Below are positions 46,880-55,192 of a stretch of 64,000 bases of DNA, in pieces. Position 1 is the first letter of the stretch, and every line of letters begins with the position of its first letter. Location: assembly GCF_018398315.1 (NCBI RefSeq), contig NZ_JAHBRW010000001.1, positions 2,364,501 to 2,428,500 on the forward strand. The letters are read 5' to 3'. The notes beneath the pieces are model-generated. The model was not told where the DNA came from and ran no database searches. It worked only from the letters and a program-made list of their open reading frames with translations. The stretch is from Chelatococcus sp. YT9 (GTDB lineage: Bacteria > Pseudomonadota > Alphaproteobacteria > Rhizobiales > Beijerinckiaceae). Position numbers and translations under genes: made by a program.

Positions 46880-47380
46880 TCAGGCTTCGCCTTCCGTTTC
46901 GAACAGCACGTTGTCGAGTGCTTCCTTGGCGCTCTTTCCCGCCCACATGACGAACTGGAAAGCCTGATAGTACCGCTCGCATGCGTCGGTGGCGGTGCGC
47001 AGCAGCATCTCGCACTGGCCGTGGTTGGGTTCCGCGCCGCCGGCCAGCAGCAATGAATGGCGGAACATCACGACGTTCTCGCGGCTCCAGAGATCGAAAT
47101 GTCCGACCCAAAGCTGCTCGTTGATGAGCGCCACGAGCTTCAGCACCTCTGTCTGCAGCCGATCGGGCACCTTGAGATCGAAAGCGCAGCCGATATGCAC
47201 GGCCTCCATATCCTCGATCCAGGTGAAGGCGATGTGATAGTCGGTCCAGCCGCCCGCGACCGAAACCGACATCTCGTCGTCCTCGGCGCGGTCGAATGTC
47301 CAATCGTGATCCGACGCAAGCCTTTCGACAACGTCGAGCGGATGTTCAGAGCGACTAATTTCAAACTCGACGTGCGTCAT
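46880..47380 (-). CDS. YbjN domain-containing protein
   Basis: A 166-residue YbjN-like protein (bacterial sensory-transduction-regulator-like fold). The YbjN alpha/beta pattern is visible in WTFDRAEDDEMSVSVAGGWTDYHIAFTW and in LNKEVLKLVALINEQLWVGHFDLWSRENVVMFRHSLLL-like segments, and the ACERYYQAFQFVMW helix. In this family some members resemble type III secretion chaperones, but the biochemical role is unknown. It lies just upstream of proC, an arrangement widely kept in rhizobia. A small hairpin sits in its leader at 47419-47439. Confidence 0.85.
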   Translation of the reverse strand: MTHVEFEISRSEHPLDVVERLASDHDWTFDRAEDDEMSVSVAGGWTDYHIAFTWIEDMEAVHIGCAFDLKVPDRLQTEVLKLVALINEQLWVGHFDLWSRENVVMFRHSLLLAGGAEPNHGQCEMLLRTATDACERYYQAFQFVMWAGKSAKEALDNVLFETEGEA

Positions 47381-47761
47381 GCCGAACCCTCGGCTTGTGC
47401 TGAGCTATCAGGATGCCTGCCTGCACCGGATGTGCAGGCCACATCGGGAAAACATGAACACGGGCGACGCAACCATGACTGGATAGACCGAATAGAGACT
47501 CGGTTTATCCACCGGGGCGTACTCATCGATATGATCCCTTTCGATAAGAAGGGGCCACGAATGAGCGAATCACTTGTCTGATTGACTATATCCCGCACGA
47601 GTCCCACCGCAAGAAAGACAAACGAACGCTCCGGGATTCGTTGCCTTCGCACAACAGTTCCTTTGGCGCCGTCCACAAGTCTTGGCAAAACATTGCTCAA
47701 GACATGATTGGGTTTGCGGCAGCGTCCCACCTGTGCAGATGCGGCTGCAGGATCGGGCGGC
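47381..47761. other. Intergenic region, YbjN / ubiK
   Basis: About 380 bases between two minus-strand genes. It must contain the YbjN-proC promoter. Apart from a hairpin at 47419-47439 I see no gene, RNA or repeat. Confidence 0.45.
47419..47439 (-). promoter_or_regulatory. Leader hairpin upstream of the YbjN gene
   Basis: GCCTGCAC and GTGCAGGC form a perfect 8-bp stem with a 5-base loop, 39 bases upstream of the YbjN start. There is no T-run; role unknown. Confidence 0.35.
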
Positions 47762-48034
47762 TCAGATCTTCGCCGGGCCGGCTGCGTCGGATAGCCGCGT
47801 CTCCAGCGCGGTGATGCGCGCTTCCAGCTTCTCGTTTTCTTCGCGCGCGATCAGCGCCATCTGGCGAACAGCCTCGAACTCCTCGCGGCTCACCACATCC
47901 ATGTTGCGCAATAGCCTCTCAATCTGGGCTCGCATGATGGCTTCCGCTTCGCGGCGCGCGCCGTCTGCAACACCGGCGGCGTCTGTGAACAAACGGGCGA
48001 CATCATCGAAGAAGCGGCCGGTCGTCTGTGTCAT
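47762..48034 (-). CDS. ubiK: Accessory factor UbiK family protein (BMFP domain)
   Basis: A 90-residue helical protein of the BMFP/YqiC family. A predicted coiled-coil (about residues 45-80, with VSREEFEAVRQMALIAREENEKLEARI) ends the protein. UbiK assists UbiJ in ubiquinone synthesis in Escherichia coli under oxic conditions; YqiC relatives also affect membrane lipids. ATG 48034 gives the usual 80-100 residue length. It is divergent from lgt, a common arrangement in this group. Confidence 0.8.
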   Translation of the reverse strand: MTQTTGRFFDDVARLFTDAAGVADGARREAEAIMRAQIERLLRNMDVVSREEFEAVRQMALIAREENEKLEARITALETRLSDAAGPAKI

Positions 48035-48258
48035 GATAAAAACCTCATTCGGTGCCATGGAACTTATGGACGTATTGTGCGGCTCTATTGTGTCCCCGTG
48101 GAACGGTCGCCCGCGCTGCACGCCCTATCTGCTTTCGCGTCTCGATAACACGGCTTGACCGAGCGGTCTCGTCATTGAAAGTGTCGCCACGTTCTGTGAA
48201 CGATGTGCCGGCACGAGATCCGGTTCACCCGCCGCTCGCACAAGGATCCTTCGGCTCC

Positions 48259-49167
48259 ATGACCTTTGCCATCAATTTTCCCGTCATTGATCCGGTGATC
48301 TTCGCGATCGGCCCCTTCGCCGTCCGATGGTATGCGCTCGCCTATGTGGTCGGTCTTATCGGTGGCTGGCTTCTCATGCGCCGGTTGATTGAAGTCCCCT
48401 CGCTGTGGGGCGATATCCGCCGCCCCAGTCGCAACGATCTCGATGATCTCCTGGTCTATGTAGCGCTAGGCGTTGTTCTCGGCGGGCGGCTCGGCTACGT
48501 ACTCTTCTACAATTTTTCGTACTACATCCATGCGCCGGCCGAGATCTTCGCGGTATGGCGCGGCGGCATGTCCTTCCATGGCGGCTTGTTCGGCGCCATC
48601 GCGGCGATCATCCTGTTCAGTCGCGCGCGCAAGCTGCCCATGATGCCGTTATTCGATCTCGCCGGCACCGTGGCCCCAATCGGCCTGTTCTTCGGACGCA
48701 TCGCGAATTTCATCAATGACGAATTGTGGGGACGGCCGGCGCCTGATCTGCCATGGGCGGTCATTTTCCCGACCGGCGGCCCGGTTCCTCGCCATCCAAG
48801 CCAGCTTTACGAGGCCTTCGCCGAAGGCATTCTGCTGTTCCTTCTCGTCATTTGCGTAGTTCGTATCGCCGGCTATCGTCGGCCGGGGCTGGTCGCGGGC
48901 GTATTCGGCGCGGGCTATGCCGTCGCGCGCGCGGCCTGTGAGTTCTTCCGCGAGCCCGATCCGCAGCTCGGCTTCCTGTTCGGCAGCGATGTCACCGCGC
49001 TGCAAGGAGGCGTAACGATGGGCATGGTGCTCTCGCTGCCCCTTTTGATAGCCGGCTTGTGGCTGATCGTGTGGGCGCTGCGCCGGCCTCCAGTGTCGGC
49101 AGATCCCGCCCAATCCCCGGCATCCGCGGCGGCGAAGGTTAATCCCGCCAAGGACCAACCTGTTTGA
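48259..49167 (+). CDS. lgt: Prolipoprotein diacylglyceryl transferase
   Basis: A 302-residue integral membrane enzyme that transfers diacylglyceryl from phosphatidylglycerol (the pathway of pgsA in this window) to the Cys of prolipoproteins such as the one at 29714-30403. It has seven membrane segments, the GGRLGYVLFYN and FHGGLFGAI stretches and the Lgt signature GRIANFINDELWGRP. ATG 48259 matches the family; an upstream GTG at 48181 is possible. Its stop lies 3 bases before the ATG used for midA. Confidence 0.95.
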   Translation: MTFAINFPVIDPVIFAIGPFAVRWYALAYVVGLIGGWLLMRRLIEVPSLWGDIRRPSRNDLDDLLVYVALGVVLGGRLGYVLFYNFSYYIHAPAEIFAVWRGGMSFHGGLFGAIAAIILFSRARKLPMMPLFDLAGTVAPIGLFFGRIANFINDELWGRPAPDLPWAVIFPTGGPVPRHPSQLYEAFAEGILLFLLVICVVRIAGYRRPGLVAGVFGAGYAVARAACEFFREPDPQLGFLFGSDVTALQGGVTMGMVLSLPLLIAGLWLIVWALRRPPVSADPAQSPASAAAKVNPAKDQPV

Positions 49168-49169
49168 GC

Positions 49170-50330
49170 ATGTCCATGTCAGAAGACGAAACCCCGTTGG
49201 GCCGCGAACTGAAGCAGCTGATCGCGCTACAGGGGCCTATCAGCGTCGAGGCTTTCATGGCCGTCTGTCTCGGCCATCCACGTCATGGCTACTACATGAC
49301 GCGCGACCCACTCGGCGCCGGCGGCGATTTTGTCACTGCGCCGGAGATCTCGCAGATGTTCGGCGAGTTGCTTGGACTTTGGGCGGCCGAAACATGGCGA
49401 TTGATGGGCGCGCCGGCGGCTATCAATCTGGTGGAGCTCGGCCCCGGCCGCGGCACTTTGATGGCGGATGCGGTGAGGGTGGCGCGCGTCGTGCCCGGTT
49501 TCCGGGAAGCGCTCTCCATCCATCTCGTGGAGACAAGCCCAGTGTTACGCGCGCGACAGGAGACGACCCTCGCCGAAGCCGGAGAGGTGGTCTGGCATGC
49601 ATCCGTCGATACACTGCCGGAGGAGCCGGCCATCATCCTGGCGAACGAGTTTTTCGACGCGTTGCCCGTCCGCCAGTTTCTGCGGACGGAACAAGGGTGG
49701 CACGAGCGTCTGGTCGGGTTGAGCGGTGAGGGCGAATTGACTTTCGGCATCGCAGCTGAGCCATCGCGCGAGATCACCACCGAAGGGCCGGCAGGCGCCC
49801 TGCTCGAGGTGCCGCGCGCGGGGCTCGCAGTGGCGGGCGAGATCGCGCAGCGCCTCGTCGCCTACGGCGGAGCGCTCCTCGCCATCGACTACGGGCATAT
49901 GCGCTCCGGCTTTGGGGATACCCTGCAGGCCGTCCGCGCCCATCGCTTCGTCGAAGTGCTCACGGCGCCGGGGGAGGCGGATCTGACGACCCATGTCGAC
50001 TTCGCGCTGATCGGCAAAGTGGGGCGCCTCGCGGGGGCGGCTCAGCACGGCCCGACGACCCAAGGTGACTTCCTCACCGCTCTCGGCATCAACGAGCGGG
50101 CGGCGGTTCTGAAGCGCAAGCTCGCCGGAAAGGAAGCCGAAGCGATCGACCAGGCGCTTGCAAGGCTCGTCGAGGGTGGCCCCGGTGGACGTGCTCGCAT
50201 CGAGGCAGCCAATGAAAATGGGGCAGCCACGCCGGAGGGGATGGGGCAATTGTTCAAGGTGATCGCCCTGGCCGATCCTGCCCTGCCACTTCTCCCCGGT
50301 TTCGCGACGCGAATCGAACCCAGCGTTTGA
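49170..50330 (+). CDS. SAM-dependent methyltransferase, MidA/NDUFAF7 family
   Basis: A 386-residue class-I methyltransferase of the DUF185/MidA family. The motif-I strand INLVELGPGRGTLMAD binds S-adenosylmethionine; the conserved N-terminal HPRHGYYMTRDPLGAGGDFVTAPEISQMFGELLG and NEFFDALPVRQF are diagnostic. The mitochondrial relative NDUFAF7 methylates an arginine of a complex I subunit; a role with respiratory complex I is plausible here by homology. ATG 49170 is used; ATG 49176 or an in-frame TTG at 49164 that overlaps the lgt stop are alternatives. It is followed by pgeF. Confidence 0.9.
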   Translation: MSMSEDETPLGRELKQLIALQGPISVEAFMAVCLGHPRHGYYMTRDPLGAGGDFVTAPEISQMFGELLGLWAAETWRLMGAPAAINLVELGPGRGTLMADAVRVARVVPGFREALSIHLVETSPVLRARQETTLAEAGEVVWHASVDTLPEEPAIILANEFFDALPVRQFLRTEQGWHERLVGLSGEGELTFGIAAEPSREITTEGPAGALLEVPRAGLAVAGEIAQRLVAYGGALLAIDYGHMRSGFGDTLQAVRAHRFVEVLTAPGEADLTTHVDFALIGKVGRLAGAAQHGPTTQGDFLTALGINERAAVLKRKLAGKEAEAIDQALARLVEGGPGGRARIEAANENGAATPEGMGQLFKVIALADPALPLLPGFATRIEPSV

Positions 50331-50404
50331 GGCTTCCCTTATTGCTCGCGGGCGCCGATCATGAGGCAGGCAGCACGAATCCTGCCGCCAACCCATGAGC
50401 GTCC

Positions 50405-51289
50405 ATGACCCTTGACCCGAATATTCCTGGCCAGAAGATTCCTGACCCGAAGAATCCTGCCCCTAGGACCGCCGAGCAGATGATTCCTCAGAAGCCGCCA
50501 CGGCCCCGATCCGCAGCGATCGCCATCGAAGTTGAAGCTTTGCGGCTGCCGGGCATCACCCACGCTTTTTTCACCCGGGAGGGCGGGGTGTCCGAAGGGC
50601 TTTATGCGAGCCTCAACGGTGGCGTCGGATCATCGGACGATGTCGTGCGGGTGGGGGAAAATCGCCGGCGCATGGCGGCTTATCTCGGGGTTGCCACCTC
50701 GCATTTGCTCGGGCTCTATCAGATCCATTCTCCTGACGTCATCACCGTCGAGGCGCCGTGGCCTGATGGCCAGAGGCCGCGTGCCGACGCCATGGTGACA
50801 GCCACGCGCGGTATCGCGCTCGGCGTATCGAGCGCCGACTGCGGTCCGCTGCTCTTCGCGGATCCAGAGGCGGGCGTGATCGGCGCCGCGCATTCCGGCT
50901 GGAAGGGAGCTTTTACGGGTGTCGCGGAGGCTACGCTCGCCGCTATGGAGAAACTTGGCGCTCGTCGGGACGCAACAACGGCCGTTCTCGGACCGACGAT
51001 CAGCCAGGCTGCCTATGAAGTGGGGCCGGAGTTCCGCGAGCGCTTCCTCAAGCAGGATGCTGGAAACGGGGCCTACTTCACTCCGTCGGCCCGGGATGGC
51101 CATGCCATGTTTGATTTGCCCGCCTATATCGTCGCGCGTCTCACCCGAGCGGGCGTCGGTCGCGTCTTCGACACAGGCCTTTGCACCTATGGCGACGAGC
51201 AGCGATTTTATAGTTACCGCCGCGCGACCCATCGCGGCGAAGGCGACTATGGCCGTCTCATCGCAGCGATCGCGCTCACTACTCGCTGA
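50405..51289 (+). CDS. pgeF: Peptidoglycan editing factor PgeF (polyphenol oxidase/laccase-like)
   Basis: A 294-residue YfiH/PgeF protein. The metal-ligand set of the family is intact: His in QIHSP, Cys in SADCGPLLF and His in GAAHSGWKG, plus the C-terminal LCTYGDEQRFYSYRR. In E. coli PgeF removes L-Ser wrongly built into peptidoglycan stems; other relatives were reported as laccase or purine nucleosidase. The N-terminus (residues 4-18) has three pentapeptide repeats of the type D/G-P/Q-x-x-P. Third gene after lgt and midA; converges with the SDR gene, overlapping by 11 bases. Confidence 0.92.
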   Translation: MTLDPNIPGQKIPDPKNPAPRTAEQMIPQKPPRPRSAAIAIEVEALRLPGITHAFFTREGGVSEGLYASLNGGVGSSDDVVRVGENRRRMAAYLGVATSHLLGLYQIHSPDVITVEAPWPDGQRPRADAMVTATRGIALGVSSADCGPLLFADPEAGVIGAAHSGWKGAFTGVAEATLAAMEKLGARRDATTAVLGPTISQAAYEVGPEFRERFLKQDAGNGAYFTPSARDGHAMFDLPAYIVARLTRAGVGRVFDTGLCTYGDEQRFYSYRRATHRGEGDYGRLIAAIALTTR

Positions 51290-52034
51290 CTTCCGTGTCC
51301 GGCGTGCGCCAGACGAGGTGCTGGCCACCATCGACGGCGAGAATCTGTCCGGTGATGCTGCGGGCCTGCGCTAGGAACAGCACCGCATCGGCGATTTCTT
51401 CGACGGATGGCCCATGGCCGAGCAGGGCGGCGGATCCCTGGCGCGCAAAATCGTCGGCGCTTTGGCGCTTGCTGGGCAGCGTCGGACCCGGCGCGACCGC
51501 ATTGACACGGATGCGCGGCGCCAAGGCCTGCGCCATGGTGCGCGTCGCCGTTGCAAGCCCGGCCTTTGACAGCGTGTAGGAAAAGAAATCTGGCGTCAGT
51601 TTGCGGACACGCTGGTCGAGAATATTGATGACTGCACCGTGCCGCTCCTTGGGGAGATGTTCCGCTATCTGCTGGGCGAGAAATACCGGTGTGCGCAGGT
51701 TGACCGCCAACTGCTCGTCCCATCCCCGCGCAGTCATCGTGGCCAGCGTATCCGGCTCGAAGAGTGACGCGGAATTGACCAGAAGTGTCACTGGGCCGAG
51801 CGCCGCGACTGTTCTCGCGGTGAGTTCGACGGCAGCATCGGAGGCGGCGAGATCCGCCTGAATCGCCGCCGCTCGCCCGCCTGAGGCCCTGATCTCGCTG
51901 ACGACGGCTTCGGCCTCATCCCGCGACTGGCCGTAGTGCACCGCCACTGAATAACCGGCTTGGCCGAGGCGCAGCGCGATCACGCGGCCGATGCGGCGCG
52001 CGCCTCCTGTCACCAGTGCGATCTCGTCCTTCAC
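51279..52034 (-). CDS. SDR family oxidoreductase, pteridine-reductase-like (FolM/PTR1 type)
   Basis: A 251-residue short-chain dehydrogenase. The cofactor motif is TGGARRIG (the TGxxxRxG form preferred by NADPH-linked pteridine reductases), followed by NSAS instead of the usual NNAG, and the catalytic YTLSK. The C-terminal motif GQILAVDGGQHLVW is typical of FolM/PTR1. It may reduce dihydrobiopterin/dihydrofolate-type substrates. It is convergent with pgeF and its start overlaps the end of the glycosyltransferase gene by 4 bases. Confidence 0.87.
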   Translation of the reverse strand: MKDEIALVTGGARRIGRVIALRLGQAGYSVAVHYGQSRDEAEAVVSEIRASGGRAAAIQADLAASDAAVELTARTVAALGPVTLLVNSASLFEPDTLATMTARGWDEQLAVNLRTPVFLAQQIAEHLPKERHGAVINILDQRVRKLTPDFFSYTLSKAGLATATRTMAQALAPRIRVNAVAPGPTLPSKRQSADDFARQGSAALLGHGPSVEEIADAVLFLAQARSITGQILAVDGGQHLVWRTPDTEVSE

Positions 52035-52828
52035 AGGCGTCCCTCATCCCTGGCACGCGACACAAGGCGTCGCTCCACATGCTTGGCGACGCGCAGATAG
52101 CGATAGAACGCGAAGTTCATCGCTGTCATGAAACCGTATAGGCCACGGATGGCGTGCCGACGGCCAATATAAGCCTTGAGGAAGGCTGCAGGGAATTCCA
52201 CGAATAGCCGTAAGGTCGAAACCTTCGCGCCCCGCGCGTCGAGATCTTCCGCAAGGGCATCGGTGTAGCTGTTGAGCTTAGCGAGCTGGTCGCCGAGCGA
52301 GCGCACCGAGAAATGATGGATCGTGCCCCTGAGCCGCTTGACCCGCGCGCCTGCAATGAGCTGGACCCGATCATGCACGGTCGAGGGTGAATAGCGCCCC
52401 TTGTCGCTGCGATAGAGGCGGACCGGGGAAAGCGCATAGGCGAGCGGGTGGGGGCGACCTTCACCGGGGAAGATCTCCGCAATGCGGATTTTGAAAGCAT
52501 CGGCTCTGGGCTCGCCGTCAGCAAATAGCGCTGCGATCTCGGCTGCGAGATCCGGGGGCACCACCTCATCCGCATCGACATTGAGCAGCCAGGGATGACG
52601 GCATTGCTCCTCGGCGAATCGCTTCTGCGGTCCATAGCCGGGCCAGTCGTTATGAATGACGCGCGCACCTAGGCTCTCGGCGACCGACACCGTGTCGTCC
52701 GTCGACCCCGAATCCACAACCACAAGGTCGTCGGTGAGATCGCGAACGGCCCGAATGGTTGCTGCGATTCGGTCGCCTTCGTTGCGGGCGATGATGAAGA
52801 TGGAAAGGGGCAGCGCGGGATCGGTCAT
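52031..52828 (-). CDS. Glycosyltransferase family 2 (WaaE/KdtX-like)
   Basis: A 265-residue GT-A glycosyltransferase. It opens with PLSIFIIARNEGDRI; the metal-binding DxD motif region reads NVDADEVVP, and the VVDSGSTDDT strand and GYGPQKRFAEEQ stretch are characteristic of the WaaE/KdtX branch, which adds sugars to the lipopolysaccharide core. Cytoplasmic face of the inner membrane is likely. Its ATG (52828) is divergent from the outer-membrane protein gene across an AT-rich region; the SDR gene follows with a 4-base overlap. Confidence 0.88.
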   Translation of the reverse strand: MTDPALPLSIFIIARNEGDRIAATIRAVRDLTDDLVVVDSGSTDDTVSVAESLGARVIHNDWPGYGPQKRFAEEQCRHPWLLNVDADEVVPPDLAAEIAALFADGEPRADAFKIRIAEIFPGEGRPHPLAYALSPVRLYRSDKGRYSPSTVHDRVQLIAGARVKRLRGTIHHFSVRSLGDQLAKLNSYTDALAEDLDARGAKVSTLRLFVEFPAAFLKAYIGRRHAIRGLYGFMTAMNFAFYRYLRVAKHVERRLVSRARDEGRL

Positions 52829-53193
52829 GAGAAGGCTTGCTCTGGCATATCTGCTTTTAGGCGCGCTCCCCCCGGTGGGGCAAGGAGCTCCTTAGCGTCC
52901 TGCTTTGAGCTGAACCTCGGCGAATGGCAGCGGCTACCGGACGGCAATAAACGTCAATATAGGGTTCGTCGGAAATATACTAACCAGGTATATCTCAGAT
53001 ATACCCAAACTTTATTCCTAAAATAAATTGTAAAAATGCAACTCATCTGGTCATTTCAAGTGTATATCGACGACTAATTGCTGAATGAATTGATATACTA
53101 CGGAGTATAGTGCAAGTGAATTCAGGTGAATGATGGCTGTATGAGAAGCCATTCTGCCGATGTTCGTAATGATCTATCTCTGTGGAGTATTCA
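52829..53193. promoter_or_regulatory. AT-rich divergent regulatory region with GTATATC half-sites
   Basis: About 365 bases between the glycosyltransferase (minus) and the outer-membrane protein gene (plus). Bases 52960-53110 are strongly AT-rich, unlike the surroundings, and hold four GTATATC half-sites: a palindrome at 52987-53005 and an inverted pair at 53062-53068 and 53092-53098. GGAG lies 7 bases before the ATG at 53194. Confidence 0.55.
52987..53005. promoter_or_regulatory. Palindromic operator candidate
   Basis: GGTATATC-TCA-GATATACC, an 8-bp perfect inverted repeat with a 3-base centre, about 190 bases upstream of the outer-membrane protein start. The same half-site recurs as a divergent pair at 53062 and 53092. 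The binding protein is unknown. Confidence 0.5.
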
Positions 53194-53874
53194 ATGCACA
53201 AATCGTCTTGCTCCGTGGCGCTTTCCCTTCTGCTCGCATGCGGCCTCGCCGGCCAGGTCATGGCAGCCGATCTCCCCTCGCGCATGTCCACGCCCGTGGC
53301 TCCTGCTCCGGTTGTCGTCGTGCTGCCTGCCTTCACTTGGACCGGCTTTTACGCCGGTATTAATGGCGGCTATTCCAGGCTCGCGCTCAAGAAGCACGAT
53401 GCCGGCGAAAAAGACACGAGCGCAAATGACTGGGCCTTTGGAGCTCAAGCCGGCTACAACTACCAACTTGGGTCCTGGGTGATCGGCGCGGAAGCCGATT
53501 TCGACAAGCAGACCGGAAAAGTGACGGGTAGGAACGCCTTCGGCCCATCGCTGACACTTGAGGACAAATATGGCGCAACGATCCGGGGGCGTTTTGGTTA
53601 CGCGATCGATCGCGTCCTCATTTACGGCACCGGGGGTTTAGCGCTCCGTCAGTTGGGTGTCGCCCTAGCCCCCAGCAAGCCGGTGTCTCATTGGCATTCA
53701 GGCTTTGCCGTGGGCGGCGGTGTCGAATACGCGATGATGGATAATGTCTCCGTCAAGGCGGAATATCTCTACACAAAGGTCAGCAAGAAGACCTATGTGC
53801 TGCCGGATGGACAGACAGCCTCCACCGACGCGAAGGGCGGACAGGTACGGCTGGGTCTGAACTACAAGTTCTGA
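53194..53874 (+). CDS. Outer membrane beta-barrel protein (Omp25/31 type)
   Basis: A 226-residue porin-like protein. A signal peptide (about residues 1-24, cut after VMA) precedes the family start ADLPSR, then the hallmark FTWTGFYAGINGGY, alternating beta strands, and the terminal motif LNYKF, whose final Phe is the barrel-assembly signal. It is the eight-strand barrel class that is abundant in rhizobial outer membranes. GGAG lies 7 bases before ATG 53194. It shares its N-terminal and C-terminal motifs with the protein at 54244. Confidence 0.9.
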   Translation: MHKSSCSVALSLLLACGLAGQVMAADLPSRMSTPVAPAPVVVVLPAFTWTGFYAGINGGYSRLALKKHDAGEKDTSANDWAFGAQAGYNYQLGSWVIGAEADFDKQTGKVTGRNAFGPSLTLEDKYGATIRGRFGYAIDRVLIYGTGGLALRQLGVALAPSKPVSHWHSGFAVGGGVEYAMMDNVSVKAEYLYTKVSKKTYVLPDGQTASTDAKGGQVRLGLNYKF

Positions 53875-53905
53875 CGAAGGATACCCTTCTCCTCAATCCT
53901 CGCTG

Positions 53906-53920
53906 TTAACCTTCCATTAA
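53906..53920. promoter_or_regulatory. CtrA-type binding site
   Basis: TTAA-CCTTCCA-TTAA followed by CC, an exact TTAA-N7-TTAA match, 324 bases upstream of the second outer-membrane gene and 32 bases after the stop of the first. Confidence 0.45.
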
Positions 53921-53956
53921 CCATGTGAGGTGGAACTTGCGGCGGGCGTTTTGCGG

Positions 53957-53983
53957 CGTTCCGGCCCCGTTTGGGGGTCGGAA
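53957..53983 (+). terminator. Possible terminator or hairpin after the first outer-membrane gene
   Basis: GTTCCGGCCCC pairs with GGGGTCGGAAC (11 pairs including one G-T) around a short loop. There is no strong T-run behind it, so termination is only possible. Confidence 0.4.
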
Positions 53984-54056
53984 CTGTGTTGGACCTGGCC
54001 GGGCGGTTCATCGTTAAGGCCATGTCGCCTGTTTTCTTGGCATTGATGGCCCTGCG

Positions 54057-54082
54057 TTAACCATTCCTAATATTTGTTAACC
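54057..54082. promoter_or_regulatory. Imperfect CtrA-type sites
   Basis: TTAA-CCATTCC-TAAT starting at 54057, followed by GTTAACC at about 54076. They lie 160-190 bases before the start of the second outer-membrane gene, a better promoter distance than the exact site at 53906. Confidence 0.35.
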
Positions 54083-54243
54083 AATCGCCGCCTCGATGAC
54101 GGGCGTTCGCCACATTTTCGCCATCTATCATTAGGGGCGCTGTTGCTAGCCTGCAACAGACGTAAGCCGAAGTTTGCGCTACAAGGAGGCAAGTCCAGAG
54201 CGAAACGCATCAAACGCTCAATGGAAGGCAACAGGAGTTCGTT

Positions 54244-55002
54244 ATGAAGAAGGTTCTTCTTGCTGGCGTGGCCGCCGCAGGTCTCATGGCTTCGGGCGCG
54301 GTCGCTTTCGCGGCTGACCTGCCGAGCCGTCGTGTCGCCCCGGTTGCGCCGGTGGTGGTTCCGATCTTCACGTGGACCGGCTTCTACGTCGGCGTGAACG
54401 CCGGTTACGGCTGGAACACCAACAGCAACAAGGGCTATGTTGATCCCTACACGGGCTTCATCTATGGCACCGACTCCAGCGACGGCGGCTTCGTCGGCGG
54501 TGGCCAGATCGGCTACAACTACCAGTTCGGCCAGTTCGTTGCCGGTGTCGAAGCCGACATCCAGTACGCTGACCTGAACTCCTCGAACAACAACAACTAC
54601 GCTGTCAACCCGTACTACGGCTATGCTTCGGCCGGCGGCAATGGCGTTGAGTGGTTCGGCACGGTCCGCGCCCGTCTCGGTGTGGCCTTCGACCGCGCTC
54701 TCATCTACGCCACCGGTGGTTTCGCCTACGGCGGCGGCCAGAACGGCAATGGCACCTACTACAACGGCGCCTTCATCAGCCACGGCGACTCGACCGTCAC
54801 CGGCTGGACCGTCGGCGGTGGTGTGGAATATGCCTTCACCGACAACCTGACCGCCAAGATCGAGGGTCTCTATGTAAACCTCGGCAACAACGGCAACAAC
54901 AGCGGCTACCTCTGGAACAACTACTACACCGGCAACAACAGCGACGACACCGAGTTCGGCGTCGTTCGCGCCGGCCTGAACTACAAGTTCTCTGGCTTCT
55001 AA
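54244..55002 (+). CDS. Outer membrane beta-barrel protein (Omp25/31 type)
   Basis: A 252-residue Omp25/31-like protein: signal peptide (about residues 1-23), family start AADLPSRR, FTWTGFYVGVNAGY, beta strands rich in Tyr, Asn and Gly, and the terminal GLNYKFSGF. Its codons are strongly biased to the commonest ones (for example aac, ggc), unlike most neighbours, which fits a highly expressed protein. A strong terminator follows at once. Paralog of the protein at 53194. Confidence 0.93.
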   Translation: MKKVLLAGVAAAGLMASGAVAFAADLPSRRVAPVAPVVVPIFTWTGFYVGVNAGYGWNTNSNKGYVDPYTGFIYGTDSSDGGFVGGGQIGYNYQFGQFVAGVEADIQYADLNSSNNNNYAVNPYYGYASAGGNGVEWFGTVRARLGVAFDRALIYATGGFAYGGGQNGNGTYYNGAFISHGDSTVTGWTVGGGVEYAFTDNLTAKIEGLYVNLGNNGNNSGYLWNNYYTGNNSDDTEFGVVRAGLNYKFSGF

Positions 55003-55026
55003 TTCTCGTAGCCAGTCTAGGAACGA

Positions 55027-55057
55027 GCCGGTGGGGCAACCTACCGGCTTTTTCTTT
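55027..55057 (+). terminator. Rho-independent terminator of the second outer-membrane gene
   Basis: GCCGGTGG pairs with CCTACCGGC (one bulged T), followed by TTTTTCTTT; 24 bases after the stop. Confidence 0.85.
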
Positions 55058-55117
55058 GTGAGCTGTTAGATTCAAGCGGGGGACAGTTCCGCGTATTCCT
55101 GCGCGAATCTACTCATG

Positions 55118-55156
55118 AAAAAACCTGCCACCCGGCTCTCCGGGGGCAGGTTTTTT
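55118..55156 (-). terminator. Bidirectional terminator, serving the GST gene
   Basis: AAAAAACCTGCC and GGCAGGTTTTTT enclose an inner CCCGG-CTCT-CCGGG stem: an almost perfect hairpin of about 17 pairs with an A-run on one side and a T-run on the other. It works for the minus-strand GST gene (stop 55193) and backs up the plus-strand terminator. Confidence 0.85.
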
Positions 55157-55192
55157 ATTGCACGATCTGGGCCGACTGCCCTCTCGGCGGCC

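Larger units (their letters stand above)
53875..54243. other. Regulatory region between the two outer-membrane protein genes
   Basis: About 370 bases. It contains a hairpin (53957-53983), an exact CtrA-type site (53906-53920) and further GTTAACC motifs around 54012-54080. AGGAG lies 6-7 bases before the ATG at 54244. No gene is visible. Confidence 0.55.
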
